The translations under genes were made by a program, and so were the position numbers. The notes beneath the pieces were generated by a model, which ran no database searches, had not been told where the DNA came from, and worked only from the letters and a program-made list of their open reading frames with translations. A stretch of DNA of 64,000 nucleotides from Laceyella sediminis (GTDB lineage Bacteria; Bacillota; Bacilli; Thermoactinomycetales; Thermoactinomycetaceae), in NCBI RefSeq assembly GCF_003003125.1, contig NZ_PVTZ01000004.1, forward strand, positions 219,639 to 283,638, given 5' to 3'. The stretch's first letter is position 1, and the number at the start of each line of letters is the position of its first letter. Shown here piece after piece: positions 30,101 through 40,900 of the stretch.

Positions 30101-31756
30101 GCGTTCTTCCGGATAATTGGGATCGATCGGCACATAGGCGGCACCAGCCTTAATGATCGCAAACATGCCGATGATCATCTCCAAAGAGCGCTCTGCCATG
30201 AGGCCGACCAACTGGCCTCTCACCACTCCACGTCTGCGCAACACGCGAGCCAAGCGATTCACCTCGGCATTCAACTCCCGATAGGTCAGCTGGCGGGTGC
30301 CCATCTTAAGCGCGACATGGTCGGGGGTCCGTTCAACCTGCTCTTCAAACAGCTGTTGGACCGGCTTATGTTTGGGATAGGGGCGTGTTGGCGGATTGAA
30401 TTCAACCAGCAACGTCCGCTTCTCCTCTTCGGTTACCACTTCGATCTCATTGATCGGCAAGTCGGGGTGCTCCACCACTTGTTTTGCAATATGTGAAAAG
30501 TGCCGGAAAACCTGGTCGACAAACGACGCAGTGTAACTCAACCCATTGTAATGGAACAGGATCTGGCATTTTTCACCGGGGACCACGATCACATTGAAAT
30601 CATAATTGGTTTTGTCGAACGTGCTGTTCGCCCCGCAGATGTCAAACCCGATGTGCTCCCGATGTTTTTCAAAAACCGAACGGTCAAAGTCATAGTTTTC
30701 GAAAACCATGATATGATCAAACAATTGCTCTTTCAGTTCGGTTCGCTCTTGCACTTCCGCTAGGGAAAGGTAATCAAATGCCTCTTTGTCGAGAGAAGCT
30801 TGATGCACCTCTTTGGCTAAGTCGATGAAACGTTGAGACCCCGCCCCTTTGACGCGAACCGGCACCGTATTGATAAACAAGCCCACCATGTTTTCAATAT
30901 CGTGAATCTCTTTATTGCGACCTGACACAACCGCACCGAACAAAGCATCCTCTGTATCGTTGTATTTCTGCAGCAGTATGCCCCAGATGGTCTGAAACAA
31001 GTTGTTCAACGTGACATGCGACGTACGGGCCAATTGATGCAACCCTTCGGTCAACGCCGGATCAAGCTGATAAGAGGCCTTTTCCAACCGGTAATCTTGC
31101 GGATTTTCCTGCCCTTGCCGAGGTAACCCCGTGCGCTGATCAAACCCAGCCAAATAATCTTTCCAATATGTCAAAGCCTGTTCTTTGTCTTGCTTTTCCA
31201 ACCAACGAATATATTCCCGATATGGTGTGACCCGTTTGGTGGGAATCGGGCGCCCTTGTCGCAAACGGCCATACGTTTCAAACAAATCCTCCAGAATAAT
31301 CCCCATACACCAACCATCTGTCAGGATGTGGTGGCTACTAAAAATGATGTGATGGCGTCCCTCTCCCATATGGACGACGGTCACGCGCCACAAAATGTCT
31401 TTAGACAAATCAAACGGTGTTTCTTGATCCTGGCGGAGCAGCTGGGAAAATGCGTCGGTACGCTCCGATTCCGGCAGATGGGACAAATCCCGCACACCTA
31501 TTTTGAATTTCCTTTCCTTCAACACAACTTGGCGCGGCTTCGTCATTCCTTTATATACAAAAACGGTACGAAACACCTCATAACGTTGAATCAATACGTT
31601 CATGCTTTTTTCTAACAAAGCGGGGTCCAAATCTCCCTCGGTTTTCATGACCATTTGCAAAAAATACGAATTCCCTTTGTCATATAAAGAATGAAACAAC
31701 ATCGCCTCTTGCATCGGAGAAAGGGAGTATATATCCGCCATGTTTTTCTTATCCAT
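21167..31756 (-). CDS. Nonribosomal peptide synthetase B: three modules, C-A-T, C-A-T, C-A-T-E
   Basis: A 3,529-residue synthetase. Module 5 has a condensation domain with HHILTDG (about 145), an A domain (455-950) with code DGFFIGAVY, close to Ile-type domains such as bacitracin module 1, and a carrier LGGHS (about 998). Module 6: C with HHMIADG (about 1185), A code DAWFLGNVV (Leu), carrier near 2019. Module 7: C with HHIVGDG (about 2210), A code DAWFLGNVV (Leu), carrier LGGDS (about 3038), then an epimerization domain with HHLVIDA (about 3224), EGHGRE and NYQGEF. No thioesterase or reductase follows, and there is no donor docking tail. The start at 31756 is chosen because AGGTGAT precedes it and IYSLSPMQEAMLFHSL, an acceptor docking start, follows; a longer frame to 31873 lacks a ribosome site. 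It takes the chain from synthetase A. Confidence 0.95.
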   Translation of the reverse strand: MDKKNMADIYSLSPMQEAMLFHSLYDKGNSYFLQMVMKTEGDLDPALLEKSMNVLIQRYEVFRTVFVYKGMTKPRQVVLKERKFKIGVRDLSHLPESERTDAFSQLLRQDQETPFDLSKDILWRVTVVHMGEGRHHIIFSSHHILTDGWCMGIILEDLFETYGRLRQGRPIPTKRVTPYREYIRWLEKQDKEQALTYWKDYLAGFDQRTGLPRQGQENPQDYRLEKASYQLDPALTEGLHQLARTSHVTLNNLFQTIWGILLQKYNDTEDALFGAVVSGRNKEIHDIENMVGLFINTVPVRVKGAGSQRFIDLAKEVHQASLDKEAFDYLSLAEVQERTELKEQLFDHIMVFENYDFDRSVFEKHREHIGFDICGANSTFDKTNYDFNVIVVPGEKCQILFHYNGLSYTASFVDQVFRHFSHIAKQVVEHPDLPINEIEVVTEEEKRTLLVEFNPPTRPYPKHKPVQQLFEEQVERTPDHVALKMGTRQLTYRELNAEVNRLARVLRRRGVVRGQLVGLMAERSLEMIIGMFAIIKAGAAYVPIDPNYPEERIQFMLDDGHISLIVKQPHLCLPPTFMGDVVILDEKVWAGEEGDNLPLMSGPEDMIYVIYTSGSTGTPKGSISCHYNVVRTIVQTGDVDITAEDAMLQLANFTFDGSVFDIFGALLHGAKLVLAPKEVLLDLNQITALIREEKITICFMTTALFNTIVDLNVSALADLRKLIFGGEKASLKHVRKALAVLGNDRLVNAYGPTEGTVYATMYRCEPYWLEQQTVPIGKPVNATKLYVVNKSNQLQPIGVPGELCVSGDGVALGYLNRPELTAERFVPDPFEPGRTMYRTGDLVRWLPDGNIEYIDRMDGQVKIRGHRIELGEIEVKLFEHPAVEKVVVIADKDEHGHSYLCAYVMLGEPCEMSELRQHVQAGLPEYMVPDYFVEIADLPLTFNGKVDKRSLPKPTHSLRTEADYVRPANELEASLAEIFQEVLNLERVSVTANFFQLGGHSLKAMILASQVHKRLRVDLPLQEVFARPTVRNLASYVQASRESEQLVIKPAPAQEWYPASSQQKRLYVVSQLEGSGVSYNMPMAFDLQGRIEVERLERAFGQLIARHESLRTSFHLVEGELKQKVHQDVSFAIQKMTAGSEEEMWDQLRAFVRPFVLDQAPLFRVGLISLAPERAVLVMDLHHMIADGVTMNLLFQDLVRLYEGERLPPLPLQYKDIAVWQQSDAVRAEWKRHEAFWLQEMAGELPVLTLPTDFPRPPVQQFDGAYVTFALDAELTRKLKRLMEEQNVTLYMLLLAAYHVLLAKYTGQEDIIIGSPIAGRSHADMQPVAGMFVNTLAVRNTHQPEQTFAEFLAQVKARVLKMMQHQDYPFEELVEKLGLARDLSRNPLFDTLFAVQNMDLSALVLPGLTWTPLEMEWKQAKFDMSWVVAEGEQVQGTVEYSTHLFTEATVQRMIGHFIHIIEQIVERPQMRLRDIGLVTEAEKELLLGTFNETAHPYPQDKPIHQLFVEQAARTPEHAAVVCQGESLTYRELDRRSNELAQLLRDRGVQREQIIGLMLPPSLDLFVAMLGVLKAGAAFLPIDPEYPAERIKYMLEDSRVPYTLTHAGIKERIKDAPVLTLDELQLSGKEVPSVPLVNKAADLAYVIYTSGSTGKPKGVMVEHRSLVNLACWHVREFGLTERDRSTKYAGLGFDASVWEIFPSLIAGATIHVIEESLRHDVIGLNRYMNENGITISFLPTPVAEQFMRLENRSLRILLVGGDRLQQVEPRPYVVVNNYGPTENTVVTTSGPVMPGEAITIGKPVANNRVYVINRDGQLQPIGVPGELCVSGESLARGYLHRPDLTAEKFVDNPFAAGEKMYKTGDLVRWTADGQIEFIGRVDEQVKIRGYRIEPGEVTARLLQHPAVREAVVFAREGDDGERRLCAYFTLEEACDIAELRAHLAQELPDYMIPSHWVPLEQMPLTANGKVDKKALPEPSGDSEAEAYTPPATPTEQKLAAIWQELLQVKRVSRTDSFFALGGHSLKAMTLTSRLQEEWGVDLSLRELFAHPTIKELAEFIHGRAHVKEAIPVAPMQEYYPVTSAQKRLYVVSQLEGVGTGYNMPLAFRLHGELQEERLQWACQQLIERHESLRTSFHLVGGALKQKVHAHVPLSIEWMEAQDEVEAEAELRRFVRPFALDEAPLFRVGLIRLHADQHVLVLDLHHIVGDGVSVNILIRDLMRLYQGETLPAPTVQFKDIAMWQESASAQAARRRHEAFWLEMFAGDLPVLELPTDRPRPPVQRFEGQRFAFHLGADATENLRKVASQTGATLYMVLLAAYCVLLNKYTGQDDFVVGTPLAGRTHAEMEPIVGMFANTLAIRNQVREDQSFRQLVDHVKERVLDVMEHQSYPMEDLLEKLGLRRDMSRNPLFDTVFAVQNLDAPRLSLPDLEVHPFEWGWQKAKFDLSWVIAEGEELEGSVEYSTHLFSEATIRRMTQHFTHILEQVAKKPELLVSQVELMTEMEKTQVLYEFNRTEAPYPHQRTVTQLFAERVSLVPDRTAVIHGQKRITYRELNRRANLVAGALHRMGVARGQIVGLLTKPSIEMIIGIWGILKAGAAYLPIDPQYPEERIRYMVADSRAEIVLTHGDVPALASVRQLDLGAFDYGGGAGEELALSHNPHDLAYVIYTSGSTGKPKGVMVEHKALVNLVTWHNRRFHVTEEDRMTKYAGVGFDASVWEIFPTLVAGAALIIIDEELRYEIEALNRYMEQQGVTISFLPTQVAEQFMQLPNRTLKTLLVGGDRLQRMVPQTYAVINNYGPTENTVVTTSCELKADQPILIGKPIDNHRVYVLNKHHQLQPIGVPGELCVSGVGLARGYLHLPELTAEKFVESPFDLGERLYKTGDLVKWLPDGSLEFLGRIDDQVKIRGYRIELGEISARLLQHEAVKEAVALTQAMPDGRQELCVYYTTSHDCSIEDLRAHLARELPDYMVPTHFVELADLPLTPNGKVDKRALPIPETGSTLREYVPPRTPVECVLAEVWQEVLHLERVGVHDPFFELGGDSIKAMQVAARLSQHGLKMRLKDLFQHPTIAELAPALRTVEKESEQDLVVGEVPLTPIQHWIFDMNETVDHWNMAIILKRKEGWKTAALRRAFVKITEHHDALRMVCRREGGRIRLFNRGRDGVHFTLEEFNLAGEANIAKRIEQEANRLHRSIKLAEGPLVKLAVFHADDGDYLLLIIHHLVIDAVSWRIISEDLDSAYEQALSGKEIVLPAKTTSFKEWSHQLSRYANSADFLKERAYWERMAAERVPKLPIDKRGVETYLFQDLHTITMRLPAEETKELFTHAHRAYQTEVIDLLLAALAQTVSEWVGGKVAVDLEGHGREEIIDGVDLTRTVGWFTSIYPVILEADQGDLRRTICYVKETLRQVPHKGVGYGIMQYLTDPALKQSLHLPPRAEINFNYQGEFVRDMEKEEYRLSDMPVGQGINPLTQWPYKMDFNIFVENGELLILIRYQSTLFYRETMERFAANYKGNLERIIDHCRSNVLIK

Positions 31757-31871
31757 CCATATCACCTGCGCTGTCGCATAAATGAATTCCGCCGCCGGTG
31801 TCCCTTCGCGCACGCGGACACCGACAGCGGTGATGTGTTTTTTATTACTAGGGCTTTCCACACCCGCTTGC

Positions 31872-31929
31872 ATTAGAACGTGTATGGCGTATCACATTGG
31901 CATTGGCCTATTTATCAGCACGTTCTAAT
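31872..31929. repeat. 11-bp inverted repeat spanning the NRPS gene junction
   Basis: ATTAGAACGTG (31872-31882) and its exact complement CACGTTCTAAT (31919-31929) flank 36 bases. The right arm covers the TAG stop of synthetase A. The 168 bases between the stop and the synthetase B start hold no other gene. The structure could slow or attenuate the long transcript; no T run follows it. Confidence 0.7.
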
Positions 31930-34900
31930 CAAGATCCAACTCTGCCAACAATTCTGTGATCTCTTCCACTTCTTCAAACGTCAAATCATTGGCACTAAAG
32001 TCGCTTGGCGTATATTCACTCTCTTCTTTGTTCAAGCAGTGGGTGATGATTTCGCGCAACCACCACAGGAACCTATCGGCCAATCTGGTAATGGTTTCAT
32101 GCCGATGCGCCCCCGCATGATAGTGGAAATGTACCGACAACTGTTGTTCCATCACGATGCCCACGATATTTAGGAGATGTGGGGTCTCAGACAAGGGGCT
32201 CAATTCATCCCCTTTAGGCATGGGCGATTGAACAAACGCTTCCGTCGACATCTCTTGGTCAAACTGCCCCAGATAGTTAAAACTCAACTCGGGTTCCATG
32301 TTGAAAGGTACATCGTGTTTGTGCGCGGGGTCGGTCAAATACCGCAGGATGCCGTAACCCAAGCCTTTATTGGGAATTTGGCGCAATTGTTCTTTCACTT
32401 GCTTGATTGTGTCCGACAATTGCTCCGTTTCCACCTCGATCACCACGGGGAACGTAGATGTGAACCAACCCACTGTTCTCGTCAAATCAAGGTCTTCGGC
32501 AATTTCTTCCCGACCGTGCCCCTCCATGTTGACCGCCACGATTTTGCTTTGGTTCCATTCGCTGATGGTCAGAGCCAACGCGGCCATCAGCACGTCATTT
32601 ATTTCAGTGTGGTAAGCGGCATGCACTTCCGTCAGGAGCTGTCTGGTTTCCGCTTCGGGCAATGTGACCGTCACCGTCTTGCAACCGTTGATCGTCAACG
32701 GTTTATCCACCGGAAAATCTTTGGGCAAGGCGGAGACGGACTTCGCCTCAATCTGGCGCCAGTATTCCTTTTCTCGCAACAACTCGGGACTGTTGGCGTA
32801 CTCCTCCAATTTATGGCTCCACTCTTGAAACGAACTTGTTTTCGGCGGTAGCTGAATCGGCTTGCCTTGCATCACTTGTTGGTAAGCCGTGGCAAAGTCT
32901 TCCATCAGAATACGCCAAGATACTCCGTCAACCACCAAGTGGTGAATGCTGATCAAAAGATGATCTCCCGACTTCGTCTTAAACAAACCCACCTGCATCA
33001 ATGGTCCCTCTACGAGGCGATGCTGCCGTTGCAATCGTCCGGCTTCCCGCTCGATGCGACCTTGAAGATCCAGCTCCTGTGACAGGTCAAAGACGGTGAA
33101 GGCAAAATGGTTTCCTTCCAAACCACGGTTGATCTGCTTCAAGCTCTCCCCTTCTTGGTGATAAACCATGCGCAATGCATCATGGTGAGCAACCAACGCT
33201 TGGAGCACCTGCTTCACCGCATCCGCATCCCAGCCCGTTTCCCGGTATAGCATCATCGCTTGGTTCCAGTGGTGCGCTTCGGTAAATTGCTTATCGAAAA
33301 ACCACCGCTGGATTGGGGTGAGCGGCACCTCTCCCGTAACCGGCCCCCACTCTGCCGCATGTGTCTCCAACCATTGAACGCGCGTAGCCAGCTCGGCAAT
33401 CGTCGGATATTGGAATAGATCATTGATTCTCACTTTACAACCATGTTGCTTCAAATAGGCGACAACTTGAATCGCTTTAATGGAGTCTCCACCCAGCTCC
33501 AAGAAATGGTCGTGGGTACCAATCCGTGCAATCCCCAGCACCTTTTGCCAGCACGTTGCCAACAACCGCTCGATATCAGTGGCAGGAGGAACATGGTCTA
33601 CCCCTGTCTCCGATGGTTCCGTCGGTTCAGGCAGGGCGCGCTTATTCACTTTACCGTGCGGGGTGAGCGGAATCTTATCTAACTGAATAAAATGGCTTGG
33701 AATCATGTAATCTGGCAACGCATGCGCCAAGTGTTGCCTTAGCTCCGCGACGGTCCATGGGCCCTTCTCCGTGAAATAAGCGCAGAGATAGGAATGCCCA
33801 TTTTCATCTTTCCTGGCTATGACCACCGCTTCATGGACAGCGGGATGCTCTAACAACCGTGTAGTCACTTCTCCTAATTCGATCCGATGTCCACGGATTT
33901 TCACTTGATCGTCAATGCGACCCCAATATTCGATGCTGCCATCCGGCAACCAACGGGCCAAATCCCCCGTTTTGTACATACGCTCACCTGGGACGAACGG
34001 GTTTGGCACAAACTTCTCCGCCGTAAGATCGGGACGCTGCCAATAACCACGGGCCAATCCCGCTCCGCCGATGCAAAGCTCGCCCACAACCCCCACCGGC
34101 AACAATTGATGTTCGCGATTTACGATATAAACCTGTTGGTTTTTGATTGGCCTTCCAATCGTCACTTTGTCCATATCCGGTGTAAGGCGCGCCAACGTCG
34201 CGCAGACGGTTCCCTCTGTCGGCCCGTATTCATTGATAAACGCTCTTCCCTGCCCCCAGGTTCGCACCAAATCCATCGTGCAAGCTTCTCCTGCGCTGAT
34301 CACTGTTTTCAGATCCGGTAATAGCTCATAAGGCACGGTGCGCAATACAGAAGGGGGTAGCGCCGCGGTCGTGATCCGATTTCGCTTCAGATACTGCGTC
34401 AATTCGCCCAACAGGATGTCACGATCCTCGAAATAGAGGGTCGCTCCCGTAAACAAGGCGGGAAAGATTTCGGCCACCGAAGAATCAAAGCTAATCGAAG
34501 CGAATTGCATCACCCGGCTGTGTGGTTCAATCTCCCGCAATGGGCTCAGCAGGCCGAGGTTGCACAAACTACGGTGCTCAATCATCACTCCTTTGGGTTT
34601 GCCGGTCGAACCGGAAGTATAGATCATATAGACCAAATCAGTCGGTTCGTTGACCGGGGTCAGATTGGAATCGTCTTCGGCATGGGCTTCATCGGCCACG
34701 ATCACATGGCCCCGGTAATTGCTAGGAATTTCCGTCCCGCGATGAACCAACAACCATTTTGCCTGACTGTCTTCAAGCAGATACTGAATGCGGCTTTCAG
34801 GATATTCAGGGTCGATCGGCAGATATGCACCGCCCGCTTTCATAATCGCTAACATGGCAATGACACACGCATGCGACCGTTTCATCATCAACCCGACAAT

Positions 34901-37900
34901 CTGGTCACGAGTCACCCCTTGCGCCCGCAACACCCTAGCCAGTTGGTTGGCGCGCCTGTTCACCTCGCTGTAAGTCAGCGCCTCCTCTTGATACACAGCG
35001 GCCAATTGTTCGGGTGAGCGTTCCACTTGCTCTTCAAACAGCTGGTGCGCCAACGCCCGGTCACGGTATGGCGCCTGAGTGGCATTAAATTCGTTGAGAA
35101 TTTGCATTCGCTCCGCTTTGGTTGTCAGTTCAATCCTGTCTAGCGTTATGTCCGGATCATCCACAATCTGTTCCAAAATGTGCAGGTAGTGGCCGATCAT
35201 GCGCCTTACCGTCGCTTCCGTGAACAGGCTCGTGCTGTATTCCACCATTCCCGTGAGGGATGTGCCGTCGGTGAAGAGCCAGCTCAGGTCAAACTTCGCG
35301 CTATTCCATTCCAACTCATCCGGCGTCAGTGTCGCTCCGGGCAACTGCAAGACCGGTGGTGAGATGTTTTGCATCCCGAGTGTCGTGTCAAACAACGGCG
35401 TCCGGCTCATGTCACGTTGTCCACCCAGCTTTTCAACCAATTCCTCCAGCGGGTAATCTTGGTGCTGGGTCGCTTGCAACACCTTTTCTTTGATCTGCGC
35501 CAAAAGCGACGAGAAACTTTCCCGCAACCGGGGCTGGCTACGAATCGCCAATGTGTTGACGAACATCCCCACGATCTCATGTGTGTCAGCGTGCGAACGA
35601 CCTGCCACCGGCGCCCCCACGATCACATCTTCCTGACCGGTATACTTGGCCAGTAACACCGCATAAGCGGCCATCAATGCCATATAGGGCGTCGCTCCCC
35701 GTTCTTCCGCCAACTGCTTCAATTTGCCGCTTAATGTTTCATCGATGGTGAAGGTAAGATAACTCCCCTCAAAGCGTTGTACCGGCGGGCGCGGAAAATC
35801 AGTTGGCAATTCAAGGACAGGCAATTCCCCAGACAATTCCCGCAACCAATAAGATTCATGCACACGCTTTGCTTCTTGTGCAGCCTCTGATTGTTGCCAC
35901 ACAGCCACATCCCTGTACTGCAATCGTAGCTCCGGCAAGTCCTCGCCTTGATACAATTTGGCGAAATCGGCAAACAGTCTCTCCATTGAAACGCCATCCG
36001 CGGCAATATGATGCAAATCCCACATCAAGAAGGATTCCCCCGCGTCCACATTGATCACTCCGACGCGGAATAAAGGTGCCTGTTCCAAGTCGAAGGGGCG
36101 GATAAACGCTCGCATGATTCGTTTAGCTTCCTCTTGCCCAGCGGCTTGCTCATATTCTATGGCAACCGCCGCTTCCGGATGAACCTGCTGTACCAATTCG
36201 CCCTCAACGAGATGGAACGATGTGCGTAAGGACTCATGCCGTTGCACCAGCTTGGTGACCGCCTGCTCCAGTCGCTCCAGATCAAGTTGTCCCCTGACCC
36301 GGAAGAAATACGGCATATGATACCCCGTACCGACCCCATCTATCTGTTGAAGCGCATAAAGGCGCTTTTGCGCAGAAGTGACTGGATAGTGAGCGGCTGG
36401 CGGTGCAGGGTTGATTTCCCTATGCGCTTTGTGATCCAATTCCGACAAATATGCCGCCATTTCTCTTACGGTCGGACGAGCGAAAATTTCGCGTAGCGGC
36501 ATCTCCATATTCAATTCTTTATGGATCTGAGCCGATAACGACATCGCTGTCAACGAATGCCCGCCCAATTCGAAGAAACGGTCATCAATACCCACGCGCT
36601 CCTTCTGTAACACTTGTTCCCAGATGCGGACCAGTGCTCTCTCCAAGTCTGTCGATGGCGCCACATATACGCGCTTGCCACTGATGTTCGGTTCGGGCAA
36701 CGCCCGCTTGTCAACCTTGCCATTGGCGTTAACCGGCAACGCGTCCAGGCCGATGAAATAGGTTGGCACCATGTAATCCGGCAATGCACGGGACATATGC
36801 TCACGCAATCCCTCTTCTGTCCACTCGCCTTCCGTCGTGAAGTACGCGCACAAGTATGTTTGGCCCGCTTCGTCTGCTCTGGCCGTGACAATCCCTTCCC
36901 GTACTGCGGGATGTGTCAGCAACCGGTCGGTCACCTCACCCAATTCAATGCGGAACCCGCGCACTTTGACTTGCTCATCCATCCGCCCCAAGAATTCGAG
37001 GGTGCCATCAGGCAGCCAGCGCACCCGGTCACCTGTCCTGTACATCCGCTCCCCGGGCGCGTATGGGTTGGGAACGAACTTCTCCGCCGTCAACTCTGGG
37101 CGGCCCAGGTAACCCCGCGCCAAGCTCTCGCCGCTGACGCACAATTCTCCTGGCACACCAACCGGCACCAATCGCCCATCTGCTCCCAGCACATACACCC
37201 GGTTGTTGGCGATCGGCTTCCCTATCGGCAATACCTCCATTCCCGGCTTCACCTCTATGCTGGTGGTGACAACCGTGTTCTCTGTCGGGCCATAGTTGTT
37301 CACTACCCGGTATGGCTGGGGTCGCACTTGTTGCAATCGATCTCCACCCACCAACAGCGTCTTTAAGCTTCTGTTCTCCAACCGCATAAACTGTTCCGCC
37401 AACTGTGTCGGTAAGAAACTGATCGTGATCCCCTGTTCCTCCATGTAACGGTTCAACCCCGCCACATCCAGTCGCAGTTCTTCCGGAATCACATGCAGGG
37501 TAGCCCCGGCCAGCAGGTATGGATACACTTCCCACACCGATGCATCAAAACCAAAGCCCGCGTATTTCGTTGCCCGATCCGCTTCTGTCACCCCGAATTC
37601 GCGGATGTGCCACGTGGCCAAGTTGAGTACCGCGCGGTGTTCCACCATCACCCCTTTGGGTTGACCGGTCGAACCGGAAGTGTAGATCACATAAGCGAGA
37701 TCATCGGGTCGCCCTTCCTCCGACAACGCGCTTCGGTCTCCTGCCTCCCAATCGATCTGATCTAGCCACAATACCCGGTCAGCCCATTCCTCTGGCACAT
37801 TCACGCCACGCTCGGCTAACAACAGCTTCGCTTGCGTGTCCGCCAGCATATAGCGAACCCGCTCTTCCGGGTACTCGGCATCGATCGGCAGATAAGCCGC

Positions 37901-40900
37901 CCCTGCCTTTAACACCCCGAGCGTCCCGACCACCATCGCCAATGATGGGCGCACCATGATGCCGATAATCTCTTCCCGCTTCGCCCCCCGGTCTTGTAGC
38001 AAGCGGGCCAGTCGATTGGCACGCGCATCCAATTCGCCGTAGGTCAGCGTCTCCTCCCGGTACACCACCGCCGTCCGTTCGGGCGTGCGCGCTGCCTGTT
38101 CCGCAATACACTCGTGCAGGGTCCGGTCTCGCGGATACTCCGCTTCCGTCGCGTTAAACACGTTCAGCAATCGATCCGCTTCTGTTTCAGAAACGATGTC
38201 GAGCTCATTGAGGCGGCGCTGGGGATCGGCTACCACTTGTCTGATCAAGGCCTGTAGCGAAGCGAACAGCTGCTCCATTTGCTCTTGCGTGAACACTTCC
38301 GTCGCGTAAGAAAACTTCAATGTGATCTGCTCACCCGGATAAATGACCAAACTAAAAGCATAATTGTCCTGCTCAAACGCTTCGATCCGCTCGATCACAA
38401 ACCCTGTGCCCGCATAAGCCTCTTTCAGCGCAGACATATCTAATTGGTAGTTTTCAAAAGCAACGATATGGTCAAACAGCTGGTTGCCCAACGACGTGTG
38501 GGCTTGGATCTCCGCCAAAGAGGAAAAGTGAGCCGGTTCGGCCGCCAGATTCTCCTGTTGCAACTGCGCAAGCAATTCGGCAAACGTGGTGGATTTGTCC
38601 CCGCGAACGCGCACCGGCACCGTATTGATGAAGAGACCCACCATTTCATCCACCTGAGGCAAGTCAGCTGGGCGACCGGATACAACCGCACCGAACACCA
38701 CATCCCGCACACTGTTCATTTTCTGTAGCAAGACACCCCACAATGCTTGTAGCACCGTGTTGACAGTCACTTGAGACTGTCGTGCCAATCCGCCGAGTCG
38801 TGACGTCCACTCGTGGGACAGTGTGAAAATCCGTTCCGCCTTTTCTTCCGCAACTAACCGCTTTGGTGGATCGGTCTGGCCAAAGAGTGTCGCTTTTTGC
38901 TCAAATCCTTGCAGATAGGATTCCCAAAACGCTTGTGCCTCCTGATGATCTCGTTCTTGTAACCACTCGATGTAGCGGCGATAAGGAACCGGATCAATCA
39001 TCGGCAACGTCTCCCCGCGCATCCGCGCTTGATGCCACGCCAGCCAATCCTCTAGCAAGCGCTTGATGCACCAGCCATCTATCAACAGGTGATGGAAGCT
39101 CCAAATCAACCGGTATTGTGCATCACCCATTCGAATCAAGGTAAAGCGAACTAATGGCTGCTGCAATGAGGCAAATCCGCGCTGTCGATCTTCCGCTTTC
39201 AACTCGGTCATGCGGACAGAACGTTCCTCTTCTGGCAAGCTAGTGAGATCGACAAATGAAAACGGAACGGAACAAGATGTCAAAACCACTTGCACAGGCT
39301 CGCTTAATTTCTCATGCACAAAGACTGTACGCAACATGCCATGTTGTTGCACAAGCGCATGCAAACTCTCTTCAAACCGGGCCACATCAATCTTCCCGGA
39401 AATCTCCAGCGTAAATTGTTCAAAGTATTGCAGACGGTCTTGCAACGAATGGAACAGCATCCCTTTTTGCAAAGGGGACAACGCATACACATCTTCAATC
39501 TTTTGTTCGTCAATCAGTGTGCGCACGTGGTTCCAATCGTCCCATGTCAACGGATTCGCTCCAAAATCACTCGGTGTGCGTACCGTCGTCCGCCGCCCCT
39601 CGCAGTGAGCCGCACATTCTCGAAGATATTGGTCGAAACGGCCCGCCAACCGCTCCACCGTCTCAGGAAACAGCCACTCCCGGTTATACGAAAAGATGAA
39701 GTGCAGCTTTCCGTCGACCACCATGCCACTGATCGACAGGGCATGTTTATCAGGCGTTTTGGGACTAAACCAAGTTCCCGTCGGCAATGGTGACGAGCCC
39801 AATCCTTCCTCCGCAAACTGCCCCAAATAGTTGAAACTGATTTCCGGCTCCAAGGCAAACGTCAAATCCTGCGTGTGTTCTGCTTCCGCCATATAACGCA
39901 AAAGGCCATAGCCGATGCCTTTGTTGGGAATCCGCCGCAACGTTTCCTTCACTTGTGGAATGGCGTCAGCCCAGTTGTCATTGCGCAATTCAAACACAAC
40001 CGGGTACATGGTGGTAAACCAGCCCACGGTTCGCGACACATCTATATCCGGAATGATCTGCTCACGCCCATGCCCTTCAAGATGGAGCGCAATTCGTTCT
40101 TGGCCTGTCCACTCTTTGAGCGCCCGGCACAAGGCAGTTAACAACAAATCGTTTACATCTGTGTTGTACGCGTGATGGGTCTTGGTAAGAAGGCGGTTCG
40201 TCTCTTCACGGTTCCAGCTCCAAGTCATGTCGACCTGTTCTCCCATCGTCGAATGACCTGAGCCCTCGCTGTCTTTAGGTAGCGGCGCAATCGCTACTGA
40301 CTCCTGCTGCTTCCAGTAATCGCACTCCTTCAGCACAACGCCGCTATTGGCCACCTCTTTCAACTTGGCCGCCCAAAGTTGAAAAGAATGCGTTTTGTCA
40401 GGAAGTTCAATATCTTTACCTTGTTCCGCCGCCTCATAGCACGCGTGAAAATCCTCTATCAAGATCCGCCACGACACACCGTCTACCATCAAGTGGTGGA
40501 TCACAATCAACAGACAGTCTCCCTGGTCCGTCTTGAACAGCCCTAGCCGAACCAACGGCCCCGCTTCCAATGACAAGCTTTGTTGCAACCGGTTCGCAAC
40601 CTGTTCGACACGCGCTTTCACCTGCTCATCCCCTTGTCCGCGCAAGTCGGTCTCTTCCAAGGTGAAATGCTGTCCATCCATTCCCCGAACCCATTGGGTG
40701 ACGCCCGTCTCCGACAATTGATAACCCATACGCAACGCGTCGTGGTGCTTGACCAATGCTTCAAACGCTCGCTCAACACTCGCTGCCCGCCAACCGGCCT
40801 CTTTGCGCAACATCACCGCCTGATTGAAATGATGCGGTTCTGGGGAACGCTTGGAGAAAAACCATTGTTGAATCGGGGTGAGTTCCACTTCACCGGCAAT

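Noticed and set aside
31757..31873. Upstream ATG at 31873 as the start of synthetase B
   Set aside because: No ribosome site precedes it, and the extra 39 residues do not resemble a docking domain. The ATG at 31756 has AGGTGAT and the normal distance to the SPMQEAMLFH motif.
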